A DNA stretch of 46,852 nt from Beijerinckiaceae bacterium. GTDB taxonomy: Bacteria > Pseudomonadota > Alphaproteobacteria > Rhizobiales > Beijerinckiaceae. The stretch spans positions 1 through 46,852 of the forward strand of contig SCSF01000120.1 in NCBI GenBank assembly GCA_004298435.1, written 5' to 3'. A program made the translations under genes and the position numbers. Positions 45,542 through 46,852 of this stretch are shown here, piece after piece. Numbering within the stretch: the first letter of the stretch is position 1; each line of letters starts with the position of its first letter. The notes below the pieces were generated by a model. That model made no database searches. It was not told the DNA's origin and saw only the letters and a list, made by a program, of their open reading frames with translations.

Positions 45542-46810
45542 ATGCGGGATATCAAACTTCAGGAATTAAAGACCAAATCCCCCACCGAACTGCTCGCCTT
45601 CGCGGAGGAGCATGAGGTCGAGAACGCTTCGATCATGCGCAAACAGGAATTGATGTTTGCGATTTTGAAGCAGCTCGCCAGCCGGGACATTGAAATCGTT
45701 GGCGAAGGCGTCATCGAGGTTTTGCAGGATGGCTTCGGCTTCCTGCGCTCGCCGGATGCCAATTATCTCGCAGGGCCTGACGATATCTATGTCTCGCCGT
45801 CGCAGATTCGCCGCTTCGGCTTGCGCACCGGCGATACGGTCGAGGGGCTGATTCGCAGCCCAAAAGAGGGCGAGCGCTATTTCGCGCTGCTCAAAGTCAA
45901 CACGATCAATTTCGAGGACCCGGAGAAGATCCGCCACAAGGTCCATTTCGATAATCTGACGCCGCTATATCCTGACGAGCGGCTGAAGCTAGAAATCGAA
46001 GATCCGACAAGAAAGGATCTGTCCTGCCGCGTGATCGACATTGTCGCGCCCATTGGCAAGGGCCAGCGCGCGCTGATCGTTTCGCCGCCGCGAACAGGCA
46101 AGACCGTATTGTTGCAGAACATCGCACAATCAGTGACGGCGAATCACCCGGAATGCTATCTGATCGTGCTTTTGATCGACGAGCGGCCGGAAGAGGTGAC
46201 GGATATGCAGCGCTCGGTGAAGGGCGAGGTCGTTTCCTCAACCTTCGACGAGCCGGCAGTGCGGCATGTACAGGTTGCCGAAATGGTCATCGAAAAGGCC
46301 AAGCGCCTCGTCGAACACGGGCGCGACGTGGTGATCCTTCTTGATTCGATCACGCGCCTTGGCCGCGCTTACAACACCGTCGTGCCGTCATCCGGCAAGG
46401 TGCTGACCGGCGGCGTCGATGCAAACGCCTTGCAACGCCCCAAGCGCTTTTTCGGCGCGGCCCGCAACATCGAGGAGGGCGGCTCGCTCACCATCATCGC
46501 GACGGCGCTCATCGATACCGGCTCGCGCATGGATGAAGTGATCTTCGAAGAATTCAAGGGCACCGGCAATTCGGAAATTATTCTCGACCGCAAGGTGGCC
46601 GACAAGCGGACCTTCCCTGCGATCGATATCACCCGATCCGGCACCCGCAAGGAAGAGCTTCTGGTGCCACCGGATATTCTCAAGAAGATGTATGTGCTTC
46701 GCCGCATTCTCAATCCGATGGGAACGGTCGATGGCATCGAGTTCCTTCTGAACAAGCTGCGCGAAACGCCGAAGGGCAACGCCACCTTCTTTGAGGCGAT
46801 GAATACCTGA
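45542..46810 (+). CDS. rho: Transcription termination factor Rho
   Basis: Rho is the hexameric RNA helicase that ends transcription at unstructured C-rich RNA. The 422-residue protein has the N-terminal helix bundle ([20 protein letters not shown]), the RNA-binding domain with [13 protein letters not shown] (64-76), and the ATPase domain with Walker A SPPRTGKT (181-188). [17 protein letters not shown] and the Q-loop/R-loop region follow. The length and sequence are standard. It lies about 4.3 kb from hemJ; in many relatives rho is closer to hemE. Confidence 0.98.
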   Translation: MRDIKLQELKTKSPTELLAFAEEHEVENASIMRKQELMFAILKQLASRDIEIVGEGVIEVLQDGFGFLRSPDANYLAGPDDIYVSPSQIRRFGLRTGDTVEGLIRSPKEGERYFALLKVNTINFEDPEKIRHKVHFDNLTPLYPDERLKLEIEDPTRKDLSCRVIDIVAPIGKGQRALIVSPPRTGKTVLLQNIAQSVTANHPECYLIVLLIDERPEEVTDMQRSVKGEVVSSTFDEPAVRHVQVAEMVIEKAKRLVEHGRDVVILLDSITRLGRAYNTVVPSSGKVLTGGVDANALQRPKRFFGAARNIEEGGSLTIIATALIDTGSRMDEVIFEEFKGTGNSEIILDRKVADKRTFPAIDITRSGTRKEELLVPPDILKKMYVLRRILNPMGTVDGIEFLLNKLRETPKGNATFFEAMNT

Positions 46811-46828
46811 GGCCGGTCTAAGGGTATT

Positions 46829-46852
46829 CCTTCTCCCGCCTGCGGGAGAAGG
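46829..46852. repeat. Palindrome at the window edge, after rho
   Basis: CCTTCTCCCGC (46829-46839) pairs perfectly with GCGGGAGAAGG (46842-46852), and the repeat may go on past the edge. It is like a palindromic unit widespread in alphaproteobacteria. Confidence 0.75.

Overview
This window is a stretch of an alphaproteobacterial chromosome, most likely from the order Hyphomicrobiales (Rhizobiales) and perhaps a Beijerinckiaceae-type organism. The evidence is high G+C content, the aerobic cobaltochelatase pair CobS/CobT, the SecB-FxsA-Tim44-MltA-Smr gene set, the ppsR-maf-aroE-coaE-dnaQ run facing hemE, and several families of palindromic intergenic repeats of the kind seen in this order. The assignment rests on gene content and recalled synteny; no search was run.

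Left edge (1-2.1 kb): the N-terminus of a TonB-dependent receptor runs off the window. A small unknown gene follows, then an AT-rich stretch, then a TumE/TumA-type toxin-antitoxin pair whose toxin frame looks broken. A tRNA-Ser(GGA) bounds this accessory-looking patch. From 2.3 to 12.6 kb are housekeeping and metabolic genes, many in single-gene units: a small membrane protein, a secreted His-rich peptide, asd, a GST-like protein, a DUF1275 membrane protein, transaldolase, an S9 peptidase, a UPF0178 protein, a DEAD-box helicase and a formate/nitrite-type transporter. From 12.8 to 19.5 kb come thiC behind a clear TPP riboswitch, secB and an FxsA-family gene on the minus strand, and Tim44-like, mltA, smr and a zincin-like metallopeptidase on the plus strand.

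From 19.5 to 35.6 kb the window holds a gene-poor 526-base gap ending in a terminator, then leuD, rpmB and a GNAT acetyltransferase. Next is the minus-strand J-domain/cobS/cobT group with BolA divergent to it. A D-Ala-D-Ala carboxypeptidase with a long His/Lys-rich tail precedes a CobW-type GTPase, followed by a CAP-domain lipoprotein and a large MscS channel. A complete EF-P beta-lysylation set (epmB, epmA, divergent efp) closes this part.

From 35.7 to 41.2 kb lies the origin-proximal cluster: dnaQ, coaE, aroE, maf and ppsR run leftward with tiny overlaps, and hemE and hemJ run rightward. The 373-base gap between ppsR and hemE carries a perfect DnaA box, two close variants, a perfect CtrA-type TTAA-N7-TTAA site, two GANTC sites and an AT-rich end. 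It is the predicted chromosome origin, in the position mapped in Caulobacter and Sinorhizobium. From 41.2 to 46.8 kb a CapK/PaaK-like ligase and two paralogous outer-membrane beta-barrel genes sit between hemJ and rho.

Eight clear copies and one degenerate copy of one roughly 55-base palindromic element are scattered between genes, several starting right after a stop codon. REP-like elements of at least three other families are also present. No rRNA, CRISPR array, transposase or phage gene was recognised.
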